Origin: an uncultured Eubacteriales bacterium
GTDB lineage: Bacteria; Bacillota; Clostridia; Oscillospirales; Oscillospiraceae
Reading direction: 5' to 3'
NCBI GenBank assembly: GCA_900546615.1
Contig: URDJ01000013.1
Location: 1 to 63,282 of the forward strand
DNA length: 63,282 bases
The position numbers were made by a program, and so were the translations under genes. Shown piece by piece: positions 1 to 9,228 of the stretch. Position 1 is the first letter of the stretch. Each line of letters opens with the position of its first letter. Under the pieces are notes generated by a model, which had not been told where the DNA came from, searched no databases, and was given only the letters and a program-made list of their open reading frames with translations.

Positions 1-116
1 CAAGGTCAGGAAGGGGGTTCAAGGGGGAAACCCTACCAAGGGGTTTCCCCCTTATCATCGCGCCGATTCAAAACCACAACGCCGGGCGGGGTGGAACCCC
101 GCCCCTACAAGGGTGC
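1..116. repeat. Intergenic hairpins downstream of murG
   Basis: No gene is visible. There is a 13-bp inverted repeat (21-33 with 41-53) and a second hairpin (84-92 with 96-104) immediately followed by CTACA. The second is nearly identical to one at 62998-63019. Neither has a clear T-run on the murG strand, so they look more like dispersed repeats than a classical terminator. Confidence 0.55.
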
Positions 117-1241
117 CTATTTCTTCTCTGCGAGGCCGAGGACTATGTCCGCGATCCTGTCCGTGGCGTCGGGGACGCCGAGGCCGAGCATTTTCTGCGA
201 CATCTCCTCAAGCCGCTCGGGGCGCTGCAGCAGCTCCGACACGAGGCCGAGGAGCGAGTCCGCCGTGAAATCCTGCTCGAGCATGACCTTCGCGCCGCCC
301 GCCTCCTCGAGCACCCGGGCATTTCGCTCCTGGTGGTTGTTCGTCACGTTCGGTGAGGGCACCAGTATCGCAGGCTTACCCATCGCAGTAAGCTCCGCGA
401 GCGTCGAGGCACCGGCCCTGCACAACACCAGATCCGCCGCGGCCATCACGCGCGGCATGTCGTATATGTAGTCCCGCACGTCCATGCCGAGGCGCGCATA
501 GTCCGGCTTCTCGCGCTCGAGCGCGTCGCGCATCCTCGAGTACCCGGCCTTGCCCGCCGAGTGTATGAGGTTGAAGAAGGGCTTTGCGCAGGCGCGCACG
601 ATGAAGTCCGTCATTATCTCATTCATGTGCGAGGCCCCGAGGCTGCCCCAGACGGAGGCCACGAGCGGCCTGTCCTCCGGGATACCCAGCTCCTTTTTGG
701 CCTGTGCCCTGCTCTGGCTCAGGAAGTCACCCCGCACGGGCGTGCCCGTGACCACGACCCTGTCCGGGTGCTTATAGTTCGCGCGGCTCTCCTCGAAACC
801 CACCATGATGGTGTCCACCGCACCCTCGAGCATCTTGGTCGTGAGACCAGGAACGGCGTTAGACTCGTGCACCGCCGTCGGAACACCCAGCTCGGACGCC
901 GCCTTGAGCACCGGGTAACACACATATCCGCCCGTGCCTACCGCCACGTTTGGGCGGAACTCGCGTATGATGCGCCTCGCCTCGCCAGTCGCCGTGATGA
1001 CGTTTTTGAGCGTCGCGAGGTTGTGCTTTATGTCTGCGGGCCTGATGCTCCGGTGCAGGTTCGTTATCTTCACCGTCTCCATATCATAGCCCGCCCTCGG
1101 CACGAGGTCGGTCTCCATGCGCCCCTCAGCGCCTATGAACAAAAACTCCGAATCCGGCGCGGCCATGGCTATACGTCCGGCTACTGCCAGCGCGGGGTTG
1201 ATATGCCCGGCGGTGCCTCCGCAGGTAAAGAGGAATCTCAT
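117..1241 (-). CDS. murG: MurG, lipid II-forming GlcNAc transferase
   Basis: Peripheral membrane glycosyltransferase that adds GlcNAc from UDP-GlcNAc to lipid I to make lipid II. At 374 aa it has the normal family length. The N-terminal nucleotide-fold loop GGTAGHINPALAVA is at residues 8-21, and the C-terminal donor-site region has RAGASTLAELTAMGKP followed by NNHQERNA. The usual GGS of the middle loop reads WGSLGA here, a mild departure. The start ATG has a GGAGG site, 17 nt after ftsW. It is the last gene of the dcw run on this strand; the next bases hold only hairpins. Confidence 0.97.
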   Translation of the reverse strand: MRFLFTCGGTAGHINPALAVAGRIAMAAPDSEFLFIGAEGRMETDLVPRAGYDMETVKITNLHRSIRPADIKHNLATLKNVITATGEARRIIREFRPNVAVGTGGYVCYPVLKAASELGVPTAVHESNAVPGLTTKMLEGAVDTIMVGFEESRANYKHPDRVVVTGTPVRGDFLSQSRAQAKKELGIPEDRPLVASVWGSLGASHMNEIMTDFIVRACAKPFFNLIHSAGKAGYSRMRDALEREKPDYARLGMDVRDYIYDMPRVMAAADLVLCRAGASTLAELTAMGKPAILVPSPNVTNNHQERNARVLEEAGGAKVMLEQDFTADSLLGLVSELLQRPERLEEMSQKMLGLGVPDATDRIADIVLGLAEKK

Positions 1242-1258
1242 CTCATTCCCTCCAGTTC

Positions 1259-2410
1259 TTATATCTTTGCGGGTATGTCCCTCGCCGCGCTCAGGACTAT
1301 GCCCATTTCCGCAAGCTGTATCATGAGCGCCGTCCCGCCGTAGGAGAAGAACGGCAGCGAGATGCCCGTGCAGGGCACCAGATTCGTCACGACAGCGACG
1401 TTCAGAAAGACCTGCATCGCCAGAAGCGTCGTTATCCCCGCCGTGACGAGGAAGCTGTACCTGTCGCGCATGTGCATGGCCAGCCAGTAGCCGCGTATTA
1501 TCAGCAGCGCGAACAGCACGAGTATGAGTATCGCCCCGGCGAAGCCAAGCTCCTCGCAGACCACCGGGAAGATGAAGTCGTTGTGCTCCTCGGGCAGGTA
1601 CAGGTACTTCTGCCTGCCCTGTCCCAGACCCAGTCCGAACAGGCCGCCGGAACCTATGGCGTAGAGCGACTGGATGATCTGGTAACCGTCCCCGCTCGTG
1701 TTCGCAAAGGGGTCGAGCCAGGTGGTGATGCGCCCGGAGGCGTAGGGGAAAAACGTGATGATAACGCCGAGACCCACGCCCGCTATGGCGAGCGCCCCGA
1801 CGAACCAGTACAGGCGCACTCCGCCCAGAAAGAGCATGACCGCGCCGATGCCGATGATTATTATGGCCGCCGAGAAATGCGGCTCCATGACGAGCAGGGC
1901 CACGACGACGACAAGCACCGCCGCAAAGGGCAAGATGCCGTACTTCACCGTGCGCATCTTCCCCCGGAACTTGCAGATGAGCGCGGCAAAGTAGAGTATT
2001 ATACCGATCTTCGCTATCTCTGAGGGCTGGAAGGTGGTAAAGCCGAGGCTAATCCAGCGTTTCGCGTCGCCCTGCGACACACCGATGAAGGGCACGAGCG
2101 CGAGCAGACCTATGGCCGCGAGCAGCACCGTCAGGCTCATGCGCCGGTAAAACTGCATGGGCATGAGTGAGAGCACGTACATAGCCGCAACGCCGGCGAG
2201 CGCAAAGCCCAGCTGCCGCATAAAGTAATACGCCGCGTTGTGGTCGGTGGCCGCGCTGAAATATGCCCTCGCGTAACTCGCGGAGAGCACCATAACGACG
2301 CCTATGGTCAGAAGCGTCAGCGTAAGCGCCAGAAAGGGCAGGTCCAGCCCTCCCCTGCGCTCCTTCACGGCTATGGCCTCAAAGCCTATCCTCTCGCCGG
2401 TATATTCCAT
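1259..2410 (-). CDS. ftsW: FtsW/SpoVE-type SEDS glycosyltransferase
   Basis: Polytopic SEDS protein of 383 aa that polymerises lipid II together with a class B PBP at the septum or, if SpoVE-like, in the spore cortex. Signature segments are VVMVLSAS near the first membrane helix, QPSEIAKIGIILYFAA in the middle, and CEELGFAGA and GISLPFFSYGGTA near the C-terminus. It lies between mraY and murG, the canonical ftsW/spoVE slot. FtsW and SpoVE cannot be told apart from this sequence, and only one SEDS gene is present in the window. Confidence 0.93.
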   Translation of the reverse strand: MEYTGERIGFEAIAVKERRGGLDLPFLALTLTLLTIGVVMVLSASYARAYFSAATDHNAAYYFMRQLGFALAGVAAMYVLSLMPMQFYRRMSLTVLLAAIGLLALVPFIGVSQGDAKRWISLGFTTFQPSEIAKIGIILYFAALICKFRGKMRTVKYGILPFAAVLVVVVALLVMEPHFSAAIIIIGIGAVMLFLGGVRLYWFVGALAIAGVGLGVIITFFPYASGRITTWLDPFANTSGDGYQIIQSLYAIGSGGLFGLGLGQGRQKYLYLPEEHNDFIFPVVCEELGFAGAILILVLFALLIIRGYWLAMHMRDRYSFLVTAGITTLLAMQVFLNVAVVTNLVPCTGISLPFFSYGGTALMIQLAEMGIVLSAARDIPAKI

Positions 2411-2443
2411 GGTATCCTCCCAGTACCGGCGAAGGGCCGGTTA

Positions 2444-3457
2444 TTAGAAGGCGTAGCGGCCGTACACCCCTACAAATGATATGACGGCGCAGACGAGAGA
2501 TATGCTGAAATATAGGAGGAACAGCTCGCGCTCGGTCCACTTTTTGCCCGTCCAGCCGCCCATTTCCAGATGGTGGTGGAACGGAGCCATCCTGAACACG
2601 CGCTTGCCGTGGCTCAGCTTGAAGTAGCCGACCTGAATGATGTCCGAGAGGGTCTCAATGATGTACATGAGGCCGAGGACTATGAGTATGAGCGGCATGT
2701 CGTAGGCGAAGGCCATGGCCGCCACCGCGCCGCCGAGAAAGAGAGAGCCGGTATCGCCCATAAATACCTTGGCGGGGTTGTAGTTGTACAGCAGGAAGCC
2801 CATAAGCCCGCCGACCAGCGCCGCGGCGTAGATGCCGAGGCTCAAATACTGCTCGCCCCAGATGTAGGCCAGCACGGAGAAGAACAGGCACACGGGGATG
2901 CTCGTCCCCGCGGCGAGGCCGTCCACACCGTCCGTCAGGTTCACGGAATTCACCGTGCCCACGATGACGAAGGCTGCGAAGATGAAGTAAACGACCTCCG
3001 GCAGGGGCTTCACAACATTCCAAAAAGGTATGTACAGGTTCGTCGTCACATAGCCTGTCCTGCGCATGAGAAAGACGAAGGCCAGCGCTGCCGCCAGCTG
3101 CAAAAGGAACTTCGCCTTGGCCGAAAGGCCGAGGTTCTGCTTCTTCCTCAGCTTCTCGTAGTCGTCCAGAAAGCCTATCGCGCCGAAGATGAGCGCGAAC
3201 ACAAAGCAGAAGATGTGGCCCCAGTCGCCGTTCGCCATCGGCTCAAAGCCCACGGTCAGGCATACCACAGCGAGCGCGACAATGAACATGATGCCGCCCA
3301 TCGTCGGCGTGCCCTGCTTGGACATGTGCCAGCGCGGGCCGTCCTCGCGTATGGACTGCCCCGCCTTTATCTTCCGCAGATACGGCACCAGAAAGGCGCC
3401 CACTAGGCTCGAGACCAGAAATGCTATCACAAAGGCCAGTATAAGGCGTATCGTCAT
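2444..3457 (-). CDS. mraY: MraY, phospho-MurNAc-pentapeptide translocase
   Basis: Integral membrane enzyme that transfers phospho-MurNAc-pentapeptide from UDP to undecaprenyl phosphate, giving lipid I. It shows the family motifs FLDDYEK, NLTDGVDGLAAG, MGDTGSLFLGG and the histidine loop PFHHHLEMGGW. The 337-aa form starting MTIRLIL is chosen because its ATG overlaps the murE stop as ATGA; a longer frame upstream has arginine-rich out-of-frame character. About ten membrane helices are expected. It is followed directly by ftsW, without murD between them. Confidence 0.96.
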   Translation of the reverse strand: MTIRLILAFVIAFLVSSLVGAFLVPYLRKIKAGQSIREDGPRWHMSKQGTPTMGGIMFIVALAVVCLTVGFEPMANGDWGHIFCFVFALIFGAIGFLDDYEKLRKKQNLGLSAKAKFLLQLAAALAFVFLMRRTGYVTTNLYIPFWNVVKPLPEVVYFIFAAFVIVGTVNSVNLTDGVDGLAAGTSIPVCLFFSVLAYIWGEQYLSLGIYAAALVGGLMGFLLYNYNPAKVFMGDTGSLFLGGAVAAMAFAYDMPLILIVLGLMYIIETLSDIIQVGYFKLSHGKRVFRMAPFHHHLEMGGWTGKKWTERELFLLYFSISLVCAVISFVGVYGRYAF

Positions 3458-4911
3458 TTGTTCATCTTCCTCTTTCTCAGGACCTCCGCGACTATCTCGC
3501 GTTCGTCCATGTGGTGCTTCACGTGCCCTACTATCTGGTAGTCCTCGTGGCCCTTGCCCGCGAGGACGATGACATCGCCGGGCAGGTGGTGCTCTATGGC
3601 CCACTCTATCGCCTCGGGCCGCGAGCAGATGACCTCCTTCGGCGTCGCGCTGTCCGACATGCCCTCGAGGATATCCGCGATGATCGCCTCCGGCTGCTCC
3701 GTACGCGGGTTATCCGAGGTCACGACCACGAAGTCGGCGCACTCGGCGGCTATAGCGCCCATGATGGGGCGCTTTTTCCTGTCCCTGTCCCCGCCGCAGC
3801 CGAAGAGGGCCACGAGCCTGCCGTCCGTCACCTCGCGCATCGACCGGAGCACGTTCTCGAGCGCGTCCGGCGTGTGGGCGTAGTCTATGAGTATGGTGTA
3901 GTCCCCGTCCGTCGGCACGACCTCGACCCGGCCCTTCACGCCCTTTGCCGAGGAGAGCGCGCCCACGGCGTCCTCGAGCTTAATTCCCAGCGCGAGGCCG
4001 ATGCCCAGTACGCCCAGGGCGTTGTATACAGAGAAATGTCCCGGTATGCCGAGCTTCACCCGGGTGCTCTCGCTCCCGTGCACGGCGGTGAAACTAACGC
4101 CCGAGGCCGTGAGCGATATATCCTTCGCATACAGCTCCGCGCCCGCGTCACGGCACGAGAAGGTATGCATGGGGCAGCCCGCGCGCTCTATCATGAAGTC
4201 CGACCACTCGTCGTCCGCATTCACGATGCCGAGACTGCACATTGTAAAGAGCTTAGCCTTCGCCGCGGCGTAGTCGGCCATGTCCTTATGGAAGTCCAAA
4301 TGGTCCTGCGTCAGGTTCGTGAACACGCAGGGGCCGAAGCTCACGCCCGCGACGCGGTTCAGTGCAAGCGAGTGCGAGGAGACCTCCATGACGACGTGGG
4401 TGCAGCCCGCGTCCGCCATCTCGCGAAAGAGGCGCTGCAAATCGCAGCTCTCCGGCGTCGTGTGCTCAGTCTTAATGAACTCGCCGCCTATCATGTTGCC
4501 GTTCGTGCCGACAAGCCCCACCTTAGCGTCGAGGCAGACCTCAAGCATGTGCTTTGTGAGATATGTCGTCGTCGTCTTGCCGTTTGTTCCCGTGACGCCG
4601 ATGACCGTCATCTCCGAGGACGGGTCGCGGAAGAAGTTGCGCGAGGCAATCGCCAGTGCGAGGCGGCTGTCCCGCACTATGACATATGGCGTCTCGCACC
4701 CCGGCGCCTCCTCGCATATGACGCAGGCAGCGCCGTTTCCCAAGGCGGAACCGATGTATTTGTGCCCGTCGGTGTCAAATCCCCGCACGGCCACGAAGAC
4801 GCTGCCCGGAGAAGCCCTGCGCGAGTCGTAGGCCACGTCGGCTATCTCCAGAGCCTCCGGCGCGTGCAGCTCCAGCACCTCAATATCCCGGAGCAGTTCA
4901 CTCAGCTTCAA
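3454..4911 (-). CDS. murE: MurE, UDP-MurNAc-tripeptide ligase (meso-DAP type)
   Basis: Cytoplasmic ATP-dependent ligase that adds the third stem-peptide residue. The P-loop is GVTGTNGKTTTTYLT, and the substrate-specificity motif is DNPR (in TSDNPRTEQP), which in known MurE proteins marks the meso-diaminopimelate enzyme. The start is taken as the TTG at 4909-4911 (protein MKLSELL), with GGGAGGC at 4921-4927 and a 9-nt spacer. An upstream in-frame TTG at 4956 would overlap the PBP gene and has no ribosome site. The length is then 485 aa. Its stop overlaps mraY. Confidence 0.95.
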   Translation of the reverse strand: MKLSELLRDIEVLELHAPEALEIADVAYDSRRASPGSVFVAVRGFDTDGHKYIGSALGNGAACVICEEAPGCETPYVIVRDSRLALAIASRNFFRDPSSEMTVIGVTGTNGKTTTTYLTKHMLEVCLDAKVGLVGTNGNMIGGEFIKTEHTTPESCDLQRLFREMADAGCTHVVMEVSSHSLALNRVAGVSFGPCVFTNLTQDHLDFHKDMADYAAAKAKLFTMCSLGIVNADDEWSDFMIERAGCPMHTFSCRDAGAELYAKDISLTASGVSFTAVHGSESTRVKLGIPGHFSVYNALGVLGIGLALGIKLEDAVGALSSAKGVKGRVEVVPTDGDYTILIDYAHTPDALENVLRSMREVTDGRLVALFGCGGDRDRKKRPIMGAIAAECADFVVVTSDNPRTEQPEAIIADILEGMSDSATPKEVICSRPEAIEWAIEHHLPGDVIVLAGKGHEDYQIVGHVKHHMDEREIVAEVLRKRKMNK

Positions 4912-4942
4912 TGATAAGACGCCTCCCGTCTTTCTCAGTGTA

Positions 4943-7261
4943 TCAGTATATTCCAAGCATCGATGTATCGTTGAGATAAAGCGTCACGTCCACGACCGTG
5001 CCGTGCGCTACGCTCTCGCCCGGCGCTATGCTCTGTCCGGAGACGAGCTGGCTGTCAGCGTCGGTGACGCTGTTTCCGGAGCTTACATAGAGGCCGATTG
5101 CTCCAAGCCGCTCCACCGCCTCGGCGTAGCTCAACCCGCGCAGGTCGGGCATGGTCTCCGTCGTCGGGGCGGGGCTTTGGCCGGCGTAGAGTATGACCTC
5201 GCTGCCGGAGGCTATCACCGCGCCCGCACGGGGCAGCTGATCCGACACCGTGTCGCCCTCGCCTATCACGCGGTACTTGAAGCCCTCGGCCGTGAGCGCT
5301 CTCTGCGCCTCAGTGATGCTCATTCCCGCCGTCTCCGGTACGGCCTTGTCTATGCTCTGAAGCTCCGAGTCAGTGTACTCCGGCTCGTGGCCCAGGTATG
5401 GCAGGATATCCGCCATCATCTTCCCGACCACCGGCGCGGCCATTTGCCCGCCGGAGATGTAGATTCCGCTCTCCGAGCTCGGGTCATCCAGCAGCACGAG
5501 TATCGCTATCTCCGGGTCGTCCGCCGGGGCGAAACCGATGAAGGAGACGATATACTCCTTGTTGCCCGCTATCTCCTCGGTGGTCTTCGTCGAGGTGCCC
5601 GTCTTGCCGCCGATGCGGTAGCCCGCGACGTAGGCGTTGTGGCCGGTGCCCTCCTTCTGGTCACCGACGACCTGCTCGAGTATGCCGCGCACTGCGGCGC
5701 TGGTTTCCTCGCTTATGACCTGCCGCACCAGCTCCGGCTCCGTCTGGGACACCAGGTTCCCGTCCGAGTCCTCCACGCTCTGCACGAGATAGGGTCTCAT
5801 GAGGTTTCCACCGTTCACGCAGGCCGAGACCGCCGTGATGAGCTGTATGGGCGTGATATTGAATGTCTGGCCGAAGGAGGCCGCCGCGAGCTGCGAGAGG
5901 TTCTCCGGGTTACAGAACACGTCCTCGCTCCACCAGATGCTTCCGCTCTCGCCGCCGAGGTCAATTCCCGTGCGCGCCGTGAGCTGCTGGCTGGTATCCT
6001 GCGTCCTGTCTATAAATCCGAATGCCTCGGCGTACTCATAAAACTTCTCCTCGCCCACGAGCTGGCCTATATTCACGAAGGCCACGTTGCAGGAGTGCTG
6101 CACCGCCTGGGTCAGCGTCTGCGAGCCGTGCCCGCCGTATTTCCAGCACTTGAGCGGAGTTCCGCGGCCTAACACGTTCATGCTGCCGCCGCAGTAGAAG
6201 CTCGAGTTCTCGCTCACCACGCCTTCCTCGAGCGCCATGGCCAGCGTGATTATCTTGAAGGTCGAGCCGGGCTCGTAGGTGTCGGAGATAGCCTTGTTGC
6301 GCCACTGCTGCTGCTGCGCGAGGGCGTACAGCTCGTTGTACTCCTCCTCCGACTGCGCTATGCTGCTTATCTCGGCCTCGGCCTCGGCGCTTATGGTCTG
6401 GTAGTCGTTGAGGTCAAAATTGCCAAGTGACGCCATAGCCAGTATAGCACCCGTGTCAACCTCCATACATATCGCCGCCGCGCCGTTTTGTATATCGTAG
6501 TCCTCCACGGCCTGCGCGAGATGTTTCTCAACATAATACTGTATAGTGCTGTCAATCGTCAAGCACAGGCTCTGCCCGTCCTCGGCGTCCACGTAGTCCT
6601 CGTAGCTCGTGTAGAGCATATCCGTGCCCGCCGCCGTCGTTGAGCGCAGCACAAAGCCGTTCTCGCCGGAGAGCAGCTCGTCGTATTTTGCCTCTATCCC
6701 GCCGAGGCCCGTGTTCTCCAGCCCGACGAAGCCAATGACATGACTTGCGAGGCTGCCGAAGGGGTAATAGCGCTTGGTGTCGGACTCTATCTTTATCCCC
6801 GAGTAGCCGCCCTCGGCCTTGAACTCACGCACCTGCTCGGTTATCTCCGGCTCCACCTTGCGCGCAACGACCTCATACCACGATTTTGTGTTCTGCGCCC
6901 TTTTCAGTATCGTCTCGCGGTCGACGCCCAGTATCTCCGACAGGCCATCGGCTATGGCCTCGGCGTCCTCGCCGCCGCGCTCTATCTCGGCGGGGCTTAT
7001 GTAGATGGTGTCCACGCCCGCGCTCATGGCAAGGATGATGCCGTTGCGGTCGTAAATCGTGCCCCGCGCGGCGCTGACCGTGGTCTCGCGCACCTGCTGG
7101 GCGATCGCCGCCGCCTCGTACTCGTCGTGGTGGATTATCTGGATGTCGTAGAGCTTCGCCGCCAGCACTATAAACGCGGCTATGCCGCACACCGAGAGCA
7201 AAAACAGTGTGCGGCGCAGCATCATTCTGTTCGGCCCTGCGCCGGGTCTGCGGTCAGTCAC
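4943..7261 (-). CDS. ftsI: Class B penicillin-binding protein with two PASTA domains (FtsI/SpoVD type)
   Basis: Septal or spore-cortex transpeptidase. An N-terminal membrane anchor is followed by a PBP dimerisation domain (GTIYDRNG) and the transpeptidase domain with SxxK in EPGSTFKI, SCN in HSCNVAF and KTG in GGKTGTSTKT. Two PASTA repeats close the protein, as in SpoVD and Gram-positive PBP2X-like enzymes. The GTG at 7259-7261 is chosen because CCTCC on the plus strand (GGAGG on the coding strand, 7270-7274) lies 8 nt upstream; this gives 772 aa. Being the only class B PBP beside the only SEDS gene, it may serve division, sporulation or both. Confidence 0.93.
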   Translation of the reverse strand: MTDRRPGAGPNRMMLRRTLFLLSVCGIAAFIVLAAKLYDIQIIHHDEYEAAAIAQQVRETTVSAARGTIYDRNGIILAMSAGVDTIYISPAEIERGGEDAEAIADGLSEILGVDRETILKRAQNTKSWYEVVARKVEPEITEQVREFKAEGGYSGIKIESDTKRYYPFGSLASHVIGFVGLENTGLGGIEAKYDELLSGENGFVLRSTTAAGTDMLYTSYEDYVDAEDGQSLCLTIDSTIQYYVEKHLAQAVEDYDIQNGAAAICMEVDTGAILAMASLGNFDLNDYQTISAEAEAEISSIAQSEEEYNELYALAQQQQWRNKAISDTYEPGSTFKIITLAMALEEGVVSENSSFYCGGSMNVLGRGTPLKCWKYGGHGSQTLTQAVQHSCNVAFVNIGQLVGEEKFYEYAEAFGFIDRTQDTSQQLTARTGIDLGGESGSIWWSEDVFCNPENLSQLAAASFGQTFNITPIQLITAVSACVNGGNLMRPYLVQSVEDSDGNLVSQTEPELVRQVISEETSAAVRGILEQVVGDQKEGTGHNAYVAGYRIGGKTGTSTKTTEEIAGNKEYIVSFIGFAPADDPEIAILVLLDDPSSESGIYISGGQMAAPVVGKMMADILPYLGHEPEYTDSELQSIDKAVPETAGMSITEAQRALTAEGFKYRVIGEGDTVSDQLPRAGAVIASGSEVILYAGQSPAPTTETMPDLRGLSYAEAVERLGAIGLYVSSGNSVTDADSQLVSGQSIAPGESVAHGTVVDVTLYLNDTSMLGIY

Positions 7262-7324
7262 GCGCCTCGCCTCCAAAGACCGGATTACGGCGAAGCGCAA
7301 AAGCGCCGGGGCCGCGCTATAATA

Positions 7325-7780
7325 TTACTCCCCGGCGGGCGCGAAATATTCCGAAACGGCGGAAACCGCGTCCGTTATCCGCTCGACGAGCCCCATTTCC
7401 TCCGCCTCATACACCACGGCATAGTCCTCCGCGGCCGGCTCCGGCGTCACCACCTGTGCGGCGCGAAGCGGCACCATGCCGCGCGAGCGTGCATACTCGT
7501 CCAGCGTGCCGGGGCTGTACAGGCTTTCGTACTCCACCATGAGCCTTGCCTGCTCGTCCCTGAGCGTCTGGAGCTGTTCCTCCAGCTCCGTCCGCTCGTC
7601 GGTCAACTTCGTAAGCTCCGCCTTGGCCAGAAGCGAGGCGATGCAGAGCACCACCGCCGCCGCGACGCCTATGACCGCCAGCGCGGTCATGCACCAACTC
7701 TTTCCGTAGCGCGCCCGCCTCGGCTCCTGATGCGCGGCGCTGTATTCCTCGGGTTCAGGATTTCTTATAACTTCCTTCAT
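7325..7780 (-). CDS. ftsL: FtsL/DivIC-like divisome protein
   Basis: Short bitopic protein of 151 aa. A basic cytoplasmic N-terminus (about 30 residues) is followed by one membrane segment (ALAVIGVAAAVVLCIASLLA) and an extracellular coiled coil rich in Leu, Glu and Gln, the standard FtsL layout. Sequence conservation in this family is low, so the call rests on topology and on position between rsmH and the class B PBP. The start codon overlaps the rsmH stop as ATGA, implying translational coupling. Expected partners are DivIB/FtsQ and the PBP-FtsW pair. Confidence 0.82.
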   Translation of the reverse strand: MKEVIRNPEPEEYSAAHQEPRRARYGKSWCMTALAVIGVAAAVVLCIASLLAKAELTKLTDERTELEEQLQTLRDEQARLMVEYESLYSPGTLDEYARSRGMVPLRAAQVVTPEPAAEDYAVVYEAEEMGLVERITDAVSAVSEYFAPAGE

Positions 7781-8706
7781 ACTCTCTCCGCGACTCTGAG
7801 TTTTGCGCTTCTCGATCTCGGGTTCAGCTCAAGCTCCTCTCCGCCTGCCGTTATCGGCTTTCGCGTGACGCTCCTGAGCGTCTGCACGAAGCCGCAGGTA
7901 CACACTGGGGCCTCTCTCGGGCAGGTACAGCCGTTCTCGCGCGAGTGTATCGCGTTCTTCACTATCCTGTCCTCCAGCGAGTGGAAGCTGATGACGCAGA
8001 GCCTGCCGCCGACCTTCAGCCTGTCCGGAGCGGTCCCCATCAGCGCCTCGACTGCGCCCAGCTCGTCGTTCACCGCTATCCTTATCGCCTGGAAGCTCCG
8101 CTTCGCCGGATGCTGCTTCTCGCGCAGCGCCGCCGCCGGCATCGCGCCCTTTATTATCTCCACCAGCTCTGAGGTCGTCTCTATCTCGCGCTCCTCGCGC
8201 CGGGACGCTATCGCCTTCGCTATCCGCGCCGCGTGACGCTCCTCGCCGTAGTCGCGCAGTATCCTTACGATCTTGTCCTCCGGCCAGCGGTTCACGATGA
8301 ACCATGCGTCGATGTTGTCCGACTTGTCCATCCGCATATCCAGCGGGGCGTCCAGCATATACGAAAAGCCCCGGCTGCCCTCGTCCAGCTGAGGCGAGGA
8401 CACGCCAAGGTCAAAAAGCATGCCGTCCACGGCCTCCACGCCCTGTTCGTCGAGTATCTCGCCAAGGTCGCGGAAGTTGCCGTGCACTATCGTCAGCCGG
8501 TCGGAATAGTCCCGCAGGCGCTCCGACGCCCGCTCGATAGCCAGCTCGTCCCGGTCTATCGAGATGAGCCGCCCCGTCGTCAGCCGCCGCAGTATCGCCT
8601 CGGAATGTCCGCCCATGCCGAGCGTCCCATCGACATAGACTCCCTCCGGCTTTATGTTAAGATACCTTATGCACTCGTCAAGGAGCACCGGGATATGGCC
8701 GTTCAT
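7777..8706 (-). CDS. rsmH: RsmH, 16S rRNA (C1402-N4) methyltransferase
   Basis: SAM-dependent methyltransferase acting on 16S rRNA position C1402, long known as MraW. The protein has 309 aa. HIPVLLDECIRYL opens the protein, DGTLGMGGHSEAIL is the SAM loop, and MLFDLGVSSPQLDE and GGRLCVISFHSLEDR are diagnostic family segments. It is the second gene of the cluster, overlapping the mraZ stop (TGATG) and the ftsL start (ATGA), so it is co-translated with its neighbours. Confidence 0.97.
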   Translation of the reverse strand: MNGHIPVLLDECIRYLNIKPEGVYVDGTLGMGGHSEAILRRLTTGRLISIDRDELAIERASERLRDYSDRLTIVHGNFRDLGEILDEQGVEAVDGMLFDLGVSSPQLDEGSRGFSYMLDAPLDMRMDKSDNIDAWFIVNRWPEDKIVRILRDYGEERHAARIAKAIASRREEREIETTSELVEIIKGAMPAAALREKQHPAKRSFQAIRIAVNDELGAVEALMGTAPDRLKVGGRLCVISFHSLEDRIVKNAIHSRENGCTCPREAPVCTCGFVQTLRSVTRKPITAGGEELELNPRSRSAKLRVAERV

Positions 8707-9122
8707 CAGAAATTAAGCTCCTTCATCATCGCCGCGATGTACTCCGGCGTCGTCTCGCCCTCGTGCACCGGCGCCCAGGCCTCGCTGTCCCACAGCTCCG
8801 CGTGGTCGTCGCAGCCTATGACCGCTACGTTCTTCACAAGCCCCGCAAAGTCCCTCAGTCCCTGCGGCACCAGCGCCCTGCCCTGCGCGTCCAGCTCACA
8901 CTTCGCCGCACAGGCGAAAAACGGGCGCATCTTCTTCCTGTCCACAAAAGACATCGAACGAACCCTGTCCACAAAGCCCTGCCAGCTCTCCGAGCTGTAC
9001 GCCCGCAGGCAGCGCTCGTCCGACACGGTCAGGTAAAACACGTCGCCAAGCTCGTCCCTCAGCTTGGCCGGTATGAACAGGCGACCCTTGCTGTCCAGCG
9101 TGTGCTGATATTCACCTGTCAC
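8706..9122 (-). CDS. mraZ: MraZ, AbrB-fold transcriptional regulator of the dcw operon
   Basis: DNA-binding protein with two SpoVT/AbrB-like half domains, seen as HTLDSKGRLFIPAKLR near the start and CELDAQGRALVPQGLR in the second half. The start is the GTG at 9120-9122 (protein MTGEYQHTL), preceded by a GGGGG site at 8 nt. A longer reading frame from 9167 would begin inside the operator repeats and is rejected. The length of 138 aa is normal. Three 10-bp-phased repeats directly upstream fit known MraZ autoregulation of its operon. Confidence 0.95.
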   Translation of the reverse strand: MTGEYQHTLDSKGRLFIPAKLRDELGDVFYLTVSDERCLRAYSSESWQGFVDRVRSMSFVDRKKMRPFFACAAKCELDAQGRALVPQGLRDFAGLVKNVAVIGCDDHAELWDSEAWAPVHEGETTPEYIAAMMKELNF

Positions 9123-9161
9123 TCCGGCCGCCCCCTTACTGCCAATTACTGTGGGGAAGTT

Positions 9162-9187
9162 CCACACTTTCCACCACTTTGCCCCAC
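9162..9187 (-). promoter_or_regulatory. MraZ operator: three 10-bp-phased boxes
   Basis: On the coding strand three related hexamers occur at exact 10-bp spacing: GTGGGG (9182-9187), GTGGTG (9172-9177) and GTGTGG (9162-9167). They lie between the predicted transcription start and the mraZ GTG, where MraZ is known to bind repeated GTGG-type boxes. Binding here is an inference from motif and position. Confidence 0.75.
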
Positions 9188-9199
9188 AAGAGCACCTAT

Positions 9200-9228
9200 A
9201 TTATATTTTCCCCTCCACCAAATTGCAA
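9200..9228 (-). promoter_or_regulatory. Sigma-A-type promoter of the dcw cluster
   Basis: The -35 element is TTGCAA (9223-9228) and the -10 is TATAAT (9200-9205) with an exact 17-bp spacer. The transcription start would fall near 9193, so the MraZ boxes sit in the start of the leader. Confidence 0.8.

Noticed and set aside
561..1343. Long open frames on the plus strand opposite murG, murE, uvrC and other genes
   Set aside because: They are rich in Arg, His and Val without conserved motifs and mirror the GC-rich codons of the real genes on the other strand; none has a convincing ribosome site.
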